Of a stretch of 64,000 nucleotides of DNA, positions 54,201 to 64,000 are shown piece by piece. The stretch covers positions 1,935,047-1,999,046 of the forward strand of contig OZ025210.1 in assembly GCA_964019055.1 (NCBI GenBank). Reading direction: 5' to 3'. A program made the position numbers and the translations under genes. Each line of letters begins with the position of its first letter. The first letter of the stretch is position 1. Under the pieces are notes generated by a model. That model had not been told where the DNA came from. It did not search any database and saw nothing but the letters and a program-made list of their open reading frames with translations. This stretch comes from Anthopleura xanthogrammica. Its lineage: Eukaryota; Cnidaria; Anthozoa; Actiniaria; Actiniidae.

Positions 54201-57200
54201 CCACAGCCAGGCCAAATATGATTGGATACGATTTCAGCAATTTCTAAATATATTCCTGATGTTAATGCATTTTTACTTTAATATGTCTACTTGGTGATTT
54301 TTGATTGCTTTTTTTACCTTGTATTTACAGTCTTCACCTCCAGAAATGATCAGATTATTTATTGGATTCCAGTCAACCTTGAGTACAATGCCATCATGTG
54401 CTTTCCACTAGAGAAACAGTTAATGATGTAATTAAACAATGAAAGTAATTCATTTATCATCATCATCATCTTTAGCAGCAACAGCAGCAACACCATCACT
54501 GCCATCAACATCAGCAGTAGCACCATCAGCACCGTCTCTACAATCATCATCATCATAGGAACCATCATCATCATCATCACCACACCACCATCATCACCAT
54601 GCATCATCACCACCTCCAACATCATCATCCCCATTATCATCATCACCATCATCATCATTATATCATCATCATCACCATCACCATCATCATCACCATCACC
54701 ACCTCCAACATCATCATCCCCATTATCATCATCACCATCATCATCATTATATCATCATCATCACCATCACCACACCACCATCATCACCATGCATCATCAC
54801 CACCTCCAACATCATCATCCCCATTATCATCATCACCATCATCATCATTATATCATCATCATCACCATCACCACACCACCATCATCACCATGCATCATCA
54901 CCACCTCCAACATCATCATCCCCATTATCATCATCACCATCATCATCATTATATCATCATCATCACCATCACCACACCACCATCATCACCATGCATCATC
55001 ACCACCTCCAACATCATCATCCCCATTATCATCATCACCATCATCATCATTATATCATCATCATCACCATCACCACACCACCATCATCACCATGCATCAT
55101 CACCACCTCCAACATCATCCCCATTATCATCATCACCATCATCATCATTATATCATCATCATCACCATCACCACACCACCATCATCACCATGCATCATCA
55201 CCACCTCCAACATCATCATCCCCATTATCATCATCACCATCATCATCATTATATCATCATCATCACCATCACCACACCACCATCATCACCATGCATCATC
55301 ACCACCTCCAACATCATCATCCCCATTATCATCATCACCATCATCATCATCACCATCATCATCATTATATCATCATCATAGGCATCATCACTAAAAATAC
55401 TAGTAAAATCCTCTACCTGTATTGGTTTAGCAGCAGCTTGAAGTGGTTTGATCACCAACTGTTTTCCGTTAGCATAAAGTATTTGATCTGAATCAGGACT
55501 CCAGGAAACAGAGTACACAGGTGTTCCTGCAATGAAATTACATAACTTACAGTATAAGTACCAAATGATACTAAAATTACATGATCATATCATCATTATA
55601 TGTTATAATCAATAATACTTAGTGCTGGTTACCTGTCTGTATGAGTGTTGATCTGAGCATTCCACTTCTGGACCAGATCTTCATTTGACCATCTTCTCCA
55701 ACTAAAATAAATCAGAATAAATAGACTTAATTTTTTTTTTAATTTTAAAAAATAAATTAAATTAATAAAAAAAAGTTTCAAGATGCATGGTATGTGCGAA
55801 TGCTTAAAAATGTCTCACTAAATTACAGGCATTTCATTAGAAGCTGGCAACTGGCGAAATCTGGCATCTACTTTCCATATCTGAGCCGCCTACTTTTGCC
55901 ATTCCAAGTCCCAATTGTTTGGCCCCTTCATTGATACAGCCGTCTATATTATGTAATCCATCTGCTTACTTGAAATTTTAATGAAATCCCTGAATTATGT
56001 TCCGAGCATGTATTCTACATACCTGTTACCATGGCACTGCCATCGTGACTCCACCTTCCTGACAATACAGCACCTCTGTGAGCTTCAACAGACTTTTCCA
56101 CACGACCATTACGTGATATCAGGTGAAATTTACCTTTTAGTTAATAAATGTAGATTGAAATAATCAGAAACTTTAAAAACAGAGTATAAGTCTGGTTATG
56201 GTGTGAAAAGAGTATTAATATTAGAGTATAAGTCTATTAGAATGACTTTTGATATATACTGTAGGCTATACAACAACTGAAGACAGCCAGAAAAGTTACA
56301 TAATAAGAATTAGTCACTCGATCAGGGCTAAAAAAAAGATACATAAGGTAATCTTTATCCAAACACAGTTAAAACATCACTTAATATATATACTAGTTAT
56401 ACAATGGTTTCGAGTGGCATACTGTGGAATATCCCACAAGTCACTTGTAGTTTCTAGTATACGCACAAGCCTTTAGGCGAGTGTGTATACAAAGAAAATA
56501 CAAGTGATGAGTGGGATATCCATGGTATACCACGAGAAACCATTGTATAAACATTTTATCCCACACCGTAGAAAATACAAATGCGTAGATTCAATGCGCA
56601 GTGCATGATGTGAAAGAAGAGTGGAATACCGACGAATATATAATAGATTTCCTGCTTTCTGATTGCCTGTATTTTATATGGTGTGGGATAAATGAATATA
56701 TGCTTAAAAATATTTATCGGCTGTCTTCATCAGCAAGTTTACTAGTCAAACCCTGACAATAAGACTTACCATCAGTTGCCGTCATAACCATGATGTCAAG
56801 CTGACTCTGCTTTACTCCACCAGCTCCTTTAGGGTACCAGTGGAAGTCAGTGGGATAAACATCTTGGGCAAGTTTGATCAGCTGAGAAGTCTCACCAGAG
56901 AGTAAGTTCCATTTCATGATAGTATGATCATCGCTAATTGAAAAATAGAAATGAAATAACATGAAAAAGTGGATGGGATTACATTCAAAAACTATGATCT
57001 GATGAAAAAAATTAATGGTTATGCAGTAATGTAAGAACAGTTAGATATTCATTTTGCTGACTTAACATTATGCCATTCATAGTCATATAGCAAAAGTGGT
57101 GCATTCTGATTCAGCGAGCATGAATCCCTGACCCACATACCACTTTTGTGGTTCTCACACAATTCTTTTTTTGCTTGATGACCCTAACATTTTATAAGGA

Positions 57201-57744
57201 AGCTAGTCTAGCTTGGGTTATAAACATCTTTTGGTCATTGTGACTAAAATGGCGTAATATGTACCCAAACTAGACCAGAATGCAATTCTTCCTTGAAACA
57301 ACCATCCTGACTTAATTCTTGTAAACTATGGATGATAACCTTGCTTAGTTCTACCAGAAAATCCGTTTATGGCTGTTAATGTCATTACAGTGTCCTTACC
57401 CACTAGAGTAGAGTTCATCAGAAGTCGTCCATCCAACACAGCTGACCAGCTCTGTGTCTGGTTTACTGGTCAAGGAAATCCATCCATTTACAAGGATAAA
57501 ACGGCAAAAATATATATAAATATGTTGAGAAACACTAGCCCTAGGTCAGATTTTCACTCAAAAATGCCTTTTTAGATGATAAATTTGCATTCAAATTGAC
57601 TTGCAAGAGAGAGATAAGCTAAGTTTTTAGAAGAGAAAGAATGAACATGAATCTAACTTTTCTGGTCGATAGATAAACATCTAATTGCTCTTTGGGTAAA
57701 AGGATACGTTTTGACTCTTTCTGTACATGTGTTTTTAGTCGCAT
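47660..57744 (-). CDS. IFT80: Intraflagellar transport protein 80, IFT80 (24 exons)
   Basis: IFT-B complex subunit needed for cilium assembly. Exons from the start: 57708-57744, 57400-57457, 56770-56933, 56023-56133, 55633-55701, 55417-55526, 54318-54407, 53997-54078, 53841-53896, 53533-53657, 53118-53209, 52927-53008, 52504-52578, 52068-52116, 51491-51605, 51050-51114, 50497-50632, 49817-49964, 49476-49562, 49138-49222, 48967-49056, 48552-48724, 48154-48277, 47660-47752. They sum to 771 residues (human 777) in one frame. It starts [12 protein letters not shown] and joins [18 protein letters not shown]. The first beta-propeller (WD repeats) spans about 14-290 ([34 protein letters not shown]). 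A second propeller runs to about 570 ([26 protein letters not shown]). The C-terminal helical repeats include [14 protein letters not shown] and [21 protein letters not shown]. Confidence 0.96.
49590..49745. repeat. Imperfect TGC/TGT trinucleotide repeat in IFT80 intron 18
   Basis: About 150 bp of TTGCTGCTG-type triplets with single-base interruptions. It creates Cys-rich and Ala/Thr-rich open frames on opposite strands that are artefacts of the repeat. Confidence 0.85.
50220..50392. repeat. Inverted-repeat element, family also at 26714-26830
   Basis: The arms TTGAGCATTTA and TAAATGCTCAA pair, and the core contains TTATGCAGAATGCAAGATGT as in the FXR-intron copy. It lies in IFT80 intron 17. 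Confidence 0.6.
51213..51281. repeat. (ATT)n(GTT)n(ATT)n microsatellite
   Basis: About 23 triplets of ATT, then GTT, then ATT in IFT80 intron 15. Confidence 0.9.
52220..52432. repeat. Inverted-repeat element, family also at 40326-40533
   Basis: The left arm ACCTTGGGCATAATGTTTTT ... CAGACCATGTGTCATTCCC pairs with GGGAATGACACAAGTCTG ... GACATTTTGCCCAAGCT. It is the better preserved copy of the family. It lies in IFT80 intron 13. Confidence 0.8.
53221..53453. repeat. 233-bp inverted-repeat element in IFT80 intron 10
   Basis: The outer arms TAATATTAGTATATAGTCCC / GAAGGGGAATATTA and the inner arms CTTTGCATTGAAGCGAGGCA / TGTCTCCCTTTGATGCAAAG pair. It starts 12 bp from exon 11. Confidence 0.7.
53497..53516. 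repeat. Poly-G tract (20 G)
   Basis: An uninterrupted homopolymer of 20 G in IFT80 intron 10, 17 bp before exon 10 on the plus-strand map. The length may be unreliable in the assembly. Confidence 0.9.
54540..55382. repeat. CAT-type satellite with a 101-bp higher-order unit
   Basis: A trinucleotide (ATC/ACC) tract whose interruptions recur: CCATGCATCATCACCACCTC marks each unit, at about 54597, 54787, 54888, 54989, 55090, 55188 and 55289. Spacing is 101 bp except one 98-bp unit and a first 190-bp interval that lacks one marker. It fills IFT80 intron 6. The long His/Ile/Ser frames across it are not genes. Confidence 0.92.
56391..56694. repeat. Double-palindrome element, copy 2 of 2
   Basis: Same sequence and order as 12676-12984 over about 300 bp, with roughly one difference per ten bases by eye. 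Both nested inverted repeats are retained. It lies in IFT80 intron 3. Confidence 0.8.
57066..57268. repeat. 203-bp inverted-repeat element in IFT80 intron 2
   Basis: The arms ACATTATGCCATTCATAGTC and TGACTAAAATGGCGTAATATGT are imperfect reverse complements; an inner ACCACTTTTG / CAAAAGTGGT pair is also present. Confidence 0.55.
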
Positions 57745-60157
57745 CTTTTAACAATCACAGTATTTTCTTCAGATTATCGTTTCTTCAATTTTCAACTCCT
57801 GTCGCCAAGTCACCGTTGTAAACAAACAACAACTTCAAAATTCCAAGCTAAAATACACGAAATACTGCCTACTTCCAGAGGTAAATTCCCTTTCTAATAA
57901 ATGATATTCGTCTTTTACATCCTTTTAGAGGCCAAGATTAGGATTTCATTTGTTCTTGTACCAAAATAAACGAGAAAAAGTAGATGTAAACTTGGTTACT
58001 GCGCCGCCATCTTGAAAATTGGAAAACCACAGGAAGCCCAGAATATGGAATATCCGCGCCTTTTTCGTAAAAGAGCGTTGCTTGGGTCCTGGATCTGAAA
58101 AGCGGGAAATTTGACTGAAAATTTTGTTCGAAAACAGGCCGGGGTACAAGATAAATGAAGAGAAAATCGTAGAAATCTACCAATCGTGATGTGCTCGAAT
58201 GGACCCAGAGCTGTGGTAGTTTATGGGCTGTTGATATGGTGATAAAAAGGTAAGCTCAACTTGAGGACTTGAGAATTTGAGACTGAATATAAAGCTGAAT
58301 ATCGTTCAGTCAGGAAAATAAAGATAAAAACTGTCAATAACTTTTGAAAGAAAACAACCAATCCTCTATAAATCAATGAGAAAATAACAAAATTTCTGAA
58401 AGACAAAAGTGACAAGCAAAAAAGGTTTCTCGGTGGCGGATCCAGGGGGAGGAGCGGGGGGTTGGAACCCTCTGTCATACCTGTTTTATCCTAGAATTTA
58501 ATTTTGCTGTGCATCTACAATGATGGTGAGAGTCTAAAGACATTTATTTTTAATATGTAACCAGAGGGGAGGATAGAAGTAAGTGGTCGTTAAAAGGTCT
58601 AACAGGTTTAGCTTTATATTTTACGTTTGGACCCCCCCCCCTCCCCTCCCCTTCTTTTAAAATTCCTGTGGTCGGGGGTAGTCTAGGGAGCTTGGGGCGA
58701 GGAGTAGGGATCAGTTTTATCTGGTAGGATTTCTGTATATCTCTATAACTATATCCCGTTTGAGCATTTCGAAATATATTCGATACATATCATTTACTAA
58801 ACGTTCTCAAATCCCGCGTACATTCATTTGAAGGTTTTTTACAACTGAGTTCTATCTTGACTCCTAAACATTATATACACCATACACCTGGTCTGGTGAC
58901 CGCGGAGCACCCTAAAAAGTGGTGGGGCTATACAAGAGACTAGTATGGGAAAAAATGTTGGGGCTGAGATTAGAAAATATAAGAGACTAGTATGGGAAAA
59001 GGGAAAAAGTGCTAGGGCTATAGCCATACCAGCCCCTCATCTCAGACGGTCCCTGATAGTGTACCATTATTTGCCGGGTAATCTAGGCATTGAAGATCGA
59101 CCGGAACTCATAGAATGTTCTAGCCCAAAAGCATCCAAAATCTTTCCTTCCAATATCGGATTCAATATCCATTTAAAATCTCTTCAACGAAGAGTGTCGT
59201 CTCCTGTTTTCAGGTATTATACATAATTTTACTAATTCCTTAAATGTCTGGGTGAAAAACGTGATCTTTAAGACAAAGTAAAAATCGGATATACCCTAAA
59301 ATGTTTCAAAAAAATTGATTTCCTCGAAACAAACCGAAGGCTCTAGTTTCCCAGAGGCGGTATATGCCTTATGCAGCTGTTGGGAAATCACTGAAGTAAA
59401 TCTCGCCAAAACGTGAGTTCCTTTGTTATTCCTAACTGTGAGTTCATAATCAACATTATATCACCTTTTTTTACCGGCACTATTATATCACCTTTTTTAT
59501 CGGCACTATAATTAAGGATCTACTGAACGAAAAACGTGACTCTTATTAATTTTAACCGATCGACGCATGCTACGCTTTCAGTCTAGAGCCGTGTGTATGG
59601 CACAATCTTTTGATAGGATTAAATATTTTTGAATATATGGCAACATACTTAAATGAAAGTTCTAGTTTTAAATTTTTATACTCTAAGAACATTTAACTAT
59701 ATTACTTTATTTCATGCAGCTTGTTTATTGAATGATTAAAGAAATGGGAAAATTTTTCATTTTTTTTTTTTTTTTCATTACATTGATAAATTTCTCAGTT
59801 ATAGTCATTGCAAATGTCATTGCAAGAGAAAATGAACTTAGAGAAGGAATTCCCTTGCCCCATCATGAGCACTAACTTAATTTCGCCAAAGTTATATTCT
59901 ATATAGAAAGTATGTATTCTATGTATCTGACACCAACAATCCAACGTTTCAACTTTTGAAAACGAAAGATCCGATCGTCTCTATCTTTCTTTACTCTCAA
60001 TCTTCATCATATATCTATTTTTTAATATTCCTTCTGTTATTTTACCGTAGTTTTACCAGGTAAATCTCTCAGTCCAATATCAGCAAACATTGTTTTTTGA
60101 CTGGCTAAGTCTTGATATAGTTATGGCCATGGGGCCAAAACGATGACAAAAACACTA

Positions 60158-60303
60158 TAGACCCCTTGCTTGCAGCAAATAATATCCCAAAGCAGCTTAA
60201 TCAAGAGGGACAAAAAATCGGCTTTTTTAATTTTCGTGATTGTAAATTTTTATTGTTTTGTCCTTCAAATTAAACTGCTTTGAGTATATTGCTGCAAGGG
60301 GTC
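60158..60303. repeat. 146-bp hairpin MITE, family also at 39271-39390
   Basis: The ends GACCCCTTGCTTGCAGCAA and TTGCTGCAAGGGGTC pair; the inner arms AAAGCAGCTTAATC / TTAAACTGCTTT and ACAAAAAATC / GTTTTGTC match the family. It has the same ATAGACCC terminus as the MCCC1-intron copy. Confidence 0.7.
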
Positions 60304-60714
60304 AAAGCTCAAAGTGTGCATAAGAAAGGGAAGCTGAAGGGGGGTGCTCCTCTTCGCCTAACTTCATTTCCCATTTGATTTTCTTGACAAAAAAAAGTCT
60401 AAAATGTGAAAGAAATTATATTAAATTGCTATTTTAAACTTTTTTTGTCATTAAAAGATATTTTAAGGCCAGGCACATTTTCATGCGTAGACTCGGTTAA
60501 AACCTAATCTTGAATGCGCAGTAAAAAAAATCAGTGAGGTTTCGTGATTCACATGGTATGTACATGAATCAAAGTATGGCGTTTCGATTCCCTCAGTCTC
60601 ACAGCCATTCTATCTAGATTTCTTTTCGTGATCTGCATCCTTCACTTTGCCATAGCGATATTTTATCATATCAGTTAGCAGTGATTACGCCCCTGAAATA
60701 TACACCGCAAAGAA

Positions 60715-60870
60715 AGATAGAAAAGGGAAAAAATGCAAAACGAAATAAGAAAAGAAAGAAAGAAAAATGGAACGAAGGAAAGAATGAAGGGAAGAACGAA
60801 TGAAAGATTTTCAAGAAAGAAAGAAAAAGGAGAATCGAAAGAATGAAGCAAGGAAGGGATAAAAGTTTAA
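60715..60870. repeat. Purine-rich GAAA/GGAA simple repeat
   Basis: About 150 bp almost entirely of A and G on the plus strand with imperfect GAAA and GAAGG units. Confidence 0.8.
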
Positions 60871-62778
60871 GATTAATTATAATCTAACCGTCTCGCAACC
60901 AAATTAACCATTCTAAGATTCCCTTGCACGTGTACACACGTTGTACGCCACCACGTGAACTGACTCAGTTCTACTACCGCCGGTCATATGCATGCCGTGC
61001 AAAAGGATAAGAAAGAAAACGTGAGGGCTGTCGTTAAAAAGATTATGAAAGGATTGCCTTGGAAACTAAGACGAAAAGTTCTATTTTGTCTTAGCAAGTA
61101 ATTAAAATCCAATATTTCTTCCGCACAGCTAGGTAAAGCCGCCTGTTAAGATAGCACCATGAAATATTTTCACTCAAGCTATAGAAGAATGACGATCATT
61201 TGGTCTTTTTGCAGTTTTGTAATTTGTTGTTATGAGGACACCGGCTTCCTTAAATGAAGCGCCGGTCGCTATGGAATGAAAGAAGGCAAAACAATGCGAA
61301 ATTTAATTAGGATGCGAAGAATGCGAATTTTAGGATACCATTAAAGTGTAGCTTGAGCTACTGCAGAAAATTCCCACCTTCTATCTATCTTTTTTGACGA
61401 AAAAAAAGTATTCCATTTGCAGGTGCTAGGAGCACAAGAAAACGAAACCCTCCGAGGCATGGAGCTTAATCTGAAGCCATAGAGCCTCTCTTATCAGAAA
61501 TCTTGTATCTTGATTGTTTCATAAGAGATACTGAAGATCCTCGAAATGATATTCAAACTCATATAATAAAAATATAATCTTATTTCTTGGAAAATATACT
61601 TGACTGAACAATAATTACTTAGTAATTTTTTCCGCGGTATCGCACCAACCATTTTTTTCAGTTTTTGTGAAAGATTGTTGTCAAAAAGATATGTAAACTT
61701 TTCCTTCTAATTCCTTTTAAATTCTTTATTTTTGATCATTTTTCCTTCAGTTGTTTGTTGGAAAGACAGACATTTAGGCTAAAGAACACTATTAGACTAC
61801 TCAAGCGGTATGGCTAGCTTAATCAAGAAAATGTATACAATTTTCTTTCCCAATTTCTTTTTCAATTGTTTATTTTTCGGCAAAATTTTATTGTTTGTTG
61901 AAAACGAGACAGACATTTAGATTAATGATCACATTAGAATGTTCAAGCAAAAAAGTCAAAATTCCTCCAGTTTTTTTTAGGAAATGAAACTGCTAAACAC
62001 GCAACTCGAATCCAAACTACTCCCTCGCCAAAAATTAACTTTGTAAGAGTAGGTTAGAATGGATAGTAGCACGAATACTTGGGTTTTGAGTTTGTTTTAT
62101 AGATTTGTGCCTACGCAGTTTTAGTTCAAAATAATTCGGGAATCGAATTAGAGAATATCATATATACATGTAGGCTATATTGCGAAAGATAGATTTATAT
62201 GACTACATAAAGAGCAGTGAAGAAAGTTACAACTGCAACTATACTTCTGTTGTAGTATCAATAAATTTGTCAAGTGTGTAGCGGCTCGCCGAATTGTCGC
62301 GCGAAAAACGGGTCGGCTGTCTAGAAAATAGGTACTGTCTGCAAATAAAAAATATGAGTAATCCAAAAATCAACACTGTAATTCTCCCAAAATCCTAATG
62401 AATTAGGGATAAAAAAGAATAGTTTTTAATTTTTTTCTTGCCGTTTTTACTAAACTACATTATCCTATAAAAAGATGTTCTAACGCATGAATTTGCGCAC
62501 GAACCCCGTAGATAATTTTTTAAGAGTTCAATCCTTGTATTATGCGTAGGATTGCCTTTATGTTTATCGATTTGTCATAGTACATTGTGTCGGTGAGGAG
62601 CGCGTGGCATTATGGACAGATTGCATTCGAGATATCCACTTAAAATCAAGCATCCCGGAATACGCCTTCTAGAACTTTCTTTCGCCCTTTGAAATCCTTT
62701 ATTACAGAAGCACGGGATGCTGAGAGTAACATTTGGTATATTGACTGACACTGTTAACATAACCACCTATAGCTCGAG

Positions 62779-63279
62779 ATGGGGAAAGTTTGCTTGTACG
62801 AAAAAGAAGCTGCTGAAGACTGGTGTTTTAATATCAAAATCGAGAAAACCCAAATGTTGTCTTCTGAAAAATTGAACAAGTTCAAGAAAACCTCTGGCAA
62901 GAACTTGACTCTCAGTGATGACACGATTGAAGAGGTCTTATATACCGGTTCTCAAGAATTGTCCGAAGAAAAGTCTAAAGGAGAACAGATGAAACATTTC
63001 GCTTTGACGGGAACAGAATTTGCAAAACTGTCCAAAACCTTGAACGACTTGATGCCGGGGTATCTTTATGATGAAAATCAAAATTGTACTCTAGCGAGCC
63101 ATTTGGAAGAAAAAATGAACAGCCTGGATAAAGACTGGTGTAAGCGAATGACTATGAGAATGAAATGGAATGTACTTGTGAGTAAAGAAGCTCACCAAGA
63201 AAAGGCTCATAATCGCCTAAGCGTATCTAAGAGAGAAAGAGTCACTCTACATGCAGAGATTTCTATTACTTTCTCTTAG
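62779..63279 (+). CDS. Uncharacterised ORF, 166 codons
   Basis: The longest plausible frame in the right-hand 6 kb. The product is charged (Lys/Glu-rich) and soluble, with no signal peptide, no membrane segment and no motif that I recognise. It starts MGKVCLYEKEAAEDWCF after a purine-rich context and has a central stretch KHFALTGTEFAKLSKTLNDL that could be amphipathic helix. Base composition is higher in GC than the flanks, which favours coding. A strong splice donor (GTGAGTAA) lies in the frame at 63179-63186, so the true exon may end after about 133 codons and the rest of the gene lie to the right, outside the window. It may equally be a chance frame. Confidence 0.4.
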   Translation: MGKVCLYEKEAAEDWCFNIKIEKTQMLSSEKLNKFKKTSGKNLTLSDDTIEEVLYTGSQELSEEKSKGEQMKHFALTGTEFAKLSKTLNDLMPGYLYDENQNCTLASHLEEKMNSLDKDWCKRMTMRMKWNVLVSKEAHQEKAHNRLSVSKRERVTLHAEISITFS

Positions 63280-64000
63280 AGGACATATCTTTCTCTTTGA
63301 TCAAGAGAGAACTTTTTCATGATAACGGACTAAAAGTCCTACGATAAATGAACAATAACAGCCACTTTAAGCCGGTTACTGCAAGACATCTCGATGCAAA
63401 GCCATTCGTATGTCGCTTTTGGAAAGAAATCTTATTAAAGGTATCGCAGATGAGCGACAAGTTTAACGCGAATCCTGGGGCTTTGAAAATTAAGCCAAGG
63501 CTTTAAGAGACAGCTGCTCGCAAGAAAAAGAAAATACGCGGCTTAAAGTAAGGAGTCACAAGAAAAAATAACGCCAAGATGATGGTGAATTTTGCTCGGT
63601 GCAAATCTCGATGCTAACGTTGGAACACTTTCACGAAACGGTAAAAGTTTAGAGAAAGATGTGTTGGAAGTCGATGGCAGCTAATTGTACAAAGCTAGCT
63701 AGTCTAGAATAATCTTAACTTCTGGTTCTAAAATAGAACACTGATGCATATGCCTTGACAGAGATCTCAAGGAGTTCATAAACATTGATGAAGTATAGCG
63801 TGCGTAGGCAGCCAAATGCAATAAACAAGAAAAATTGGATTCAGAAAAATTGTCAGTGTCGATTAAAAATTCAACGACTTTGAGTTTAGAAATGCGTTAA
63901 AATCACTAAATGGGCTCTGAAATCTTTCTTATTTTTATCATGATTTTGTATTTTGCCTGCCAGTTTTTGAAAATGAAAATAATATTGCATACAATTCGTG
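63280..64000. other. Unannotated right edge
   Basis: AT-rich DNA with no ORF, repeat or RNA gene that I can support. If the preceding frame is a first exon, this would be intron. Confidence 0.4.

Larger units (their letters stand above)
57745..62778. other. Gene-poor region upstream of IFT80
   Basis: About 5 kb that contain the IFT80 promoter at the left edge, a tandem duplication of a 19-bp AGAGACTAGTATGGGAAAA at 58934-58953 and 58981-59000, a 30-bp duplication at about 59453-59512, a MITE at 60158-60303 and a purine-rich GAAA tract at 60715-60870. No recognisable exon was found. Confidence 0.5.

Noticed and set aside
54599..55491. Long His/Ile/Ser open frames (up to 260 codons) on the plus strand
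   Set aside because: They are translations of the CAT satellite inside IFT80 intron 6, repeated in several frames and without non-repeat sequence.
57795..57825. Possible X-box (RFX site) upstream of IFT80
   Set aside because: GTCGCCAAGTCACC looks like two left half-sites in tandem; the inverted right half needed for an X-box is not present.
58945..59226. 93-codon plus-strand frame
   Set aside because: It overlaps a short tandem duplication and shows no protein-like composition or homology.

Overview
The window looks like AT-rich nuclear DNA of an early-branching animal, most likely an anthozoan cnidarian such as a stony coral or sea anemone. This is inferred, not proven. The evidence is metazoan-only gene families (FMR1/FXR, IFT80, CXorf58, AMMECR1), many short exons with canonical GT-AG introns, gene order unlike vertebrates, and introns and intergenic DNA dense in short terminal-inverted-repeat (MITE-like) elements. 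No bacterial, organellar, CRISPR or phage features were seen.

Layout. (1) 700-2466 +: last coding exon of GPATCH1. (2) 3608-7292 +: SLC35A5-type nucleotide-sugar transporter, 5 exons, with an L2/CR1-like LINE tail in intron 4. (3) 8371-12097 +: a secreted-type alpha-carbonic anhydrase domain spliced in frame to an unfamiliar ectodomain and one transmembrane helix; this is the most unusual protein here. (4) 15351-21990 -: AMMECR1, 5 exons. (5) 22795-29943 +: single FMR1/FXR-type RNA-binding protein, 15 exons, head to head with AMMECR1. (6) 31689-43445 -: MCCC1, biotin-carrying subunit of methylcrotonoyl-CoA carboxylase, 21 exons; its 5.2-kb intron 15 carries an opposite-strand, frameshifted class A GPCR. 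(7) 43790-46578 +: CXorf58-like gene, 8 exons, head to head with MCCC1 and carrying an apparent 1-nt frameshift. (8) 47660-57744 -: complete IFT80, 24 exons. (9) 57745-64000: gene-poor, with one uncharacterised ORF at 62779-63279.

The genes are mostly unrelated single-copy housekeeping genes (splicing, Golgi transport, leucine catabolism, RNA regulation, cilia) and form no pathway. Two divergent pairs (AMMECR1/FXR, 804 bp apart; MCCC1/CXorf58, 344 bp apart) may share promoters.

Mobile DNA is the other theme. There are about two dozen hairpin or inverted-repeat elements of 110-310 bp, several in more than one copy. A 788-bp element with about 120-bp inverted repeats encloses a broken THAP-domain ORF and an opposing SAP-like ORF. 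There is also a 101-bp higher-order CAT satellite in IFT80 and a roughly 100-bp minisatellite in AMMECR1. Exon models were assembled by eye from splice sites, reading-frame continuity and remembered family sequences; no alignment or transcript data were used.
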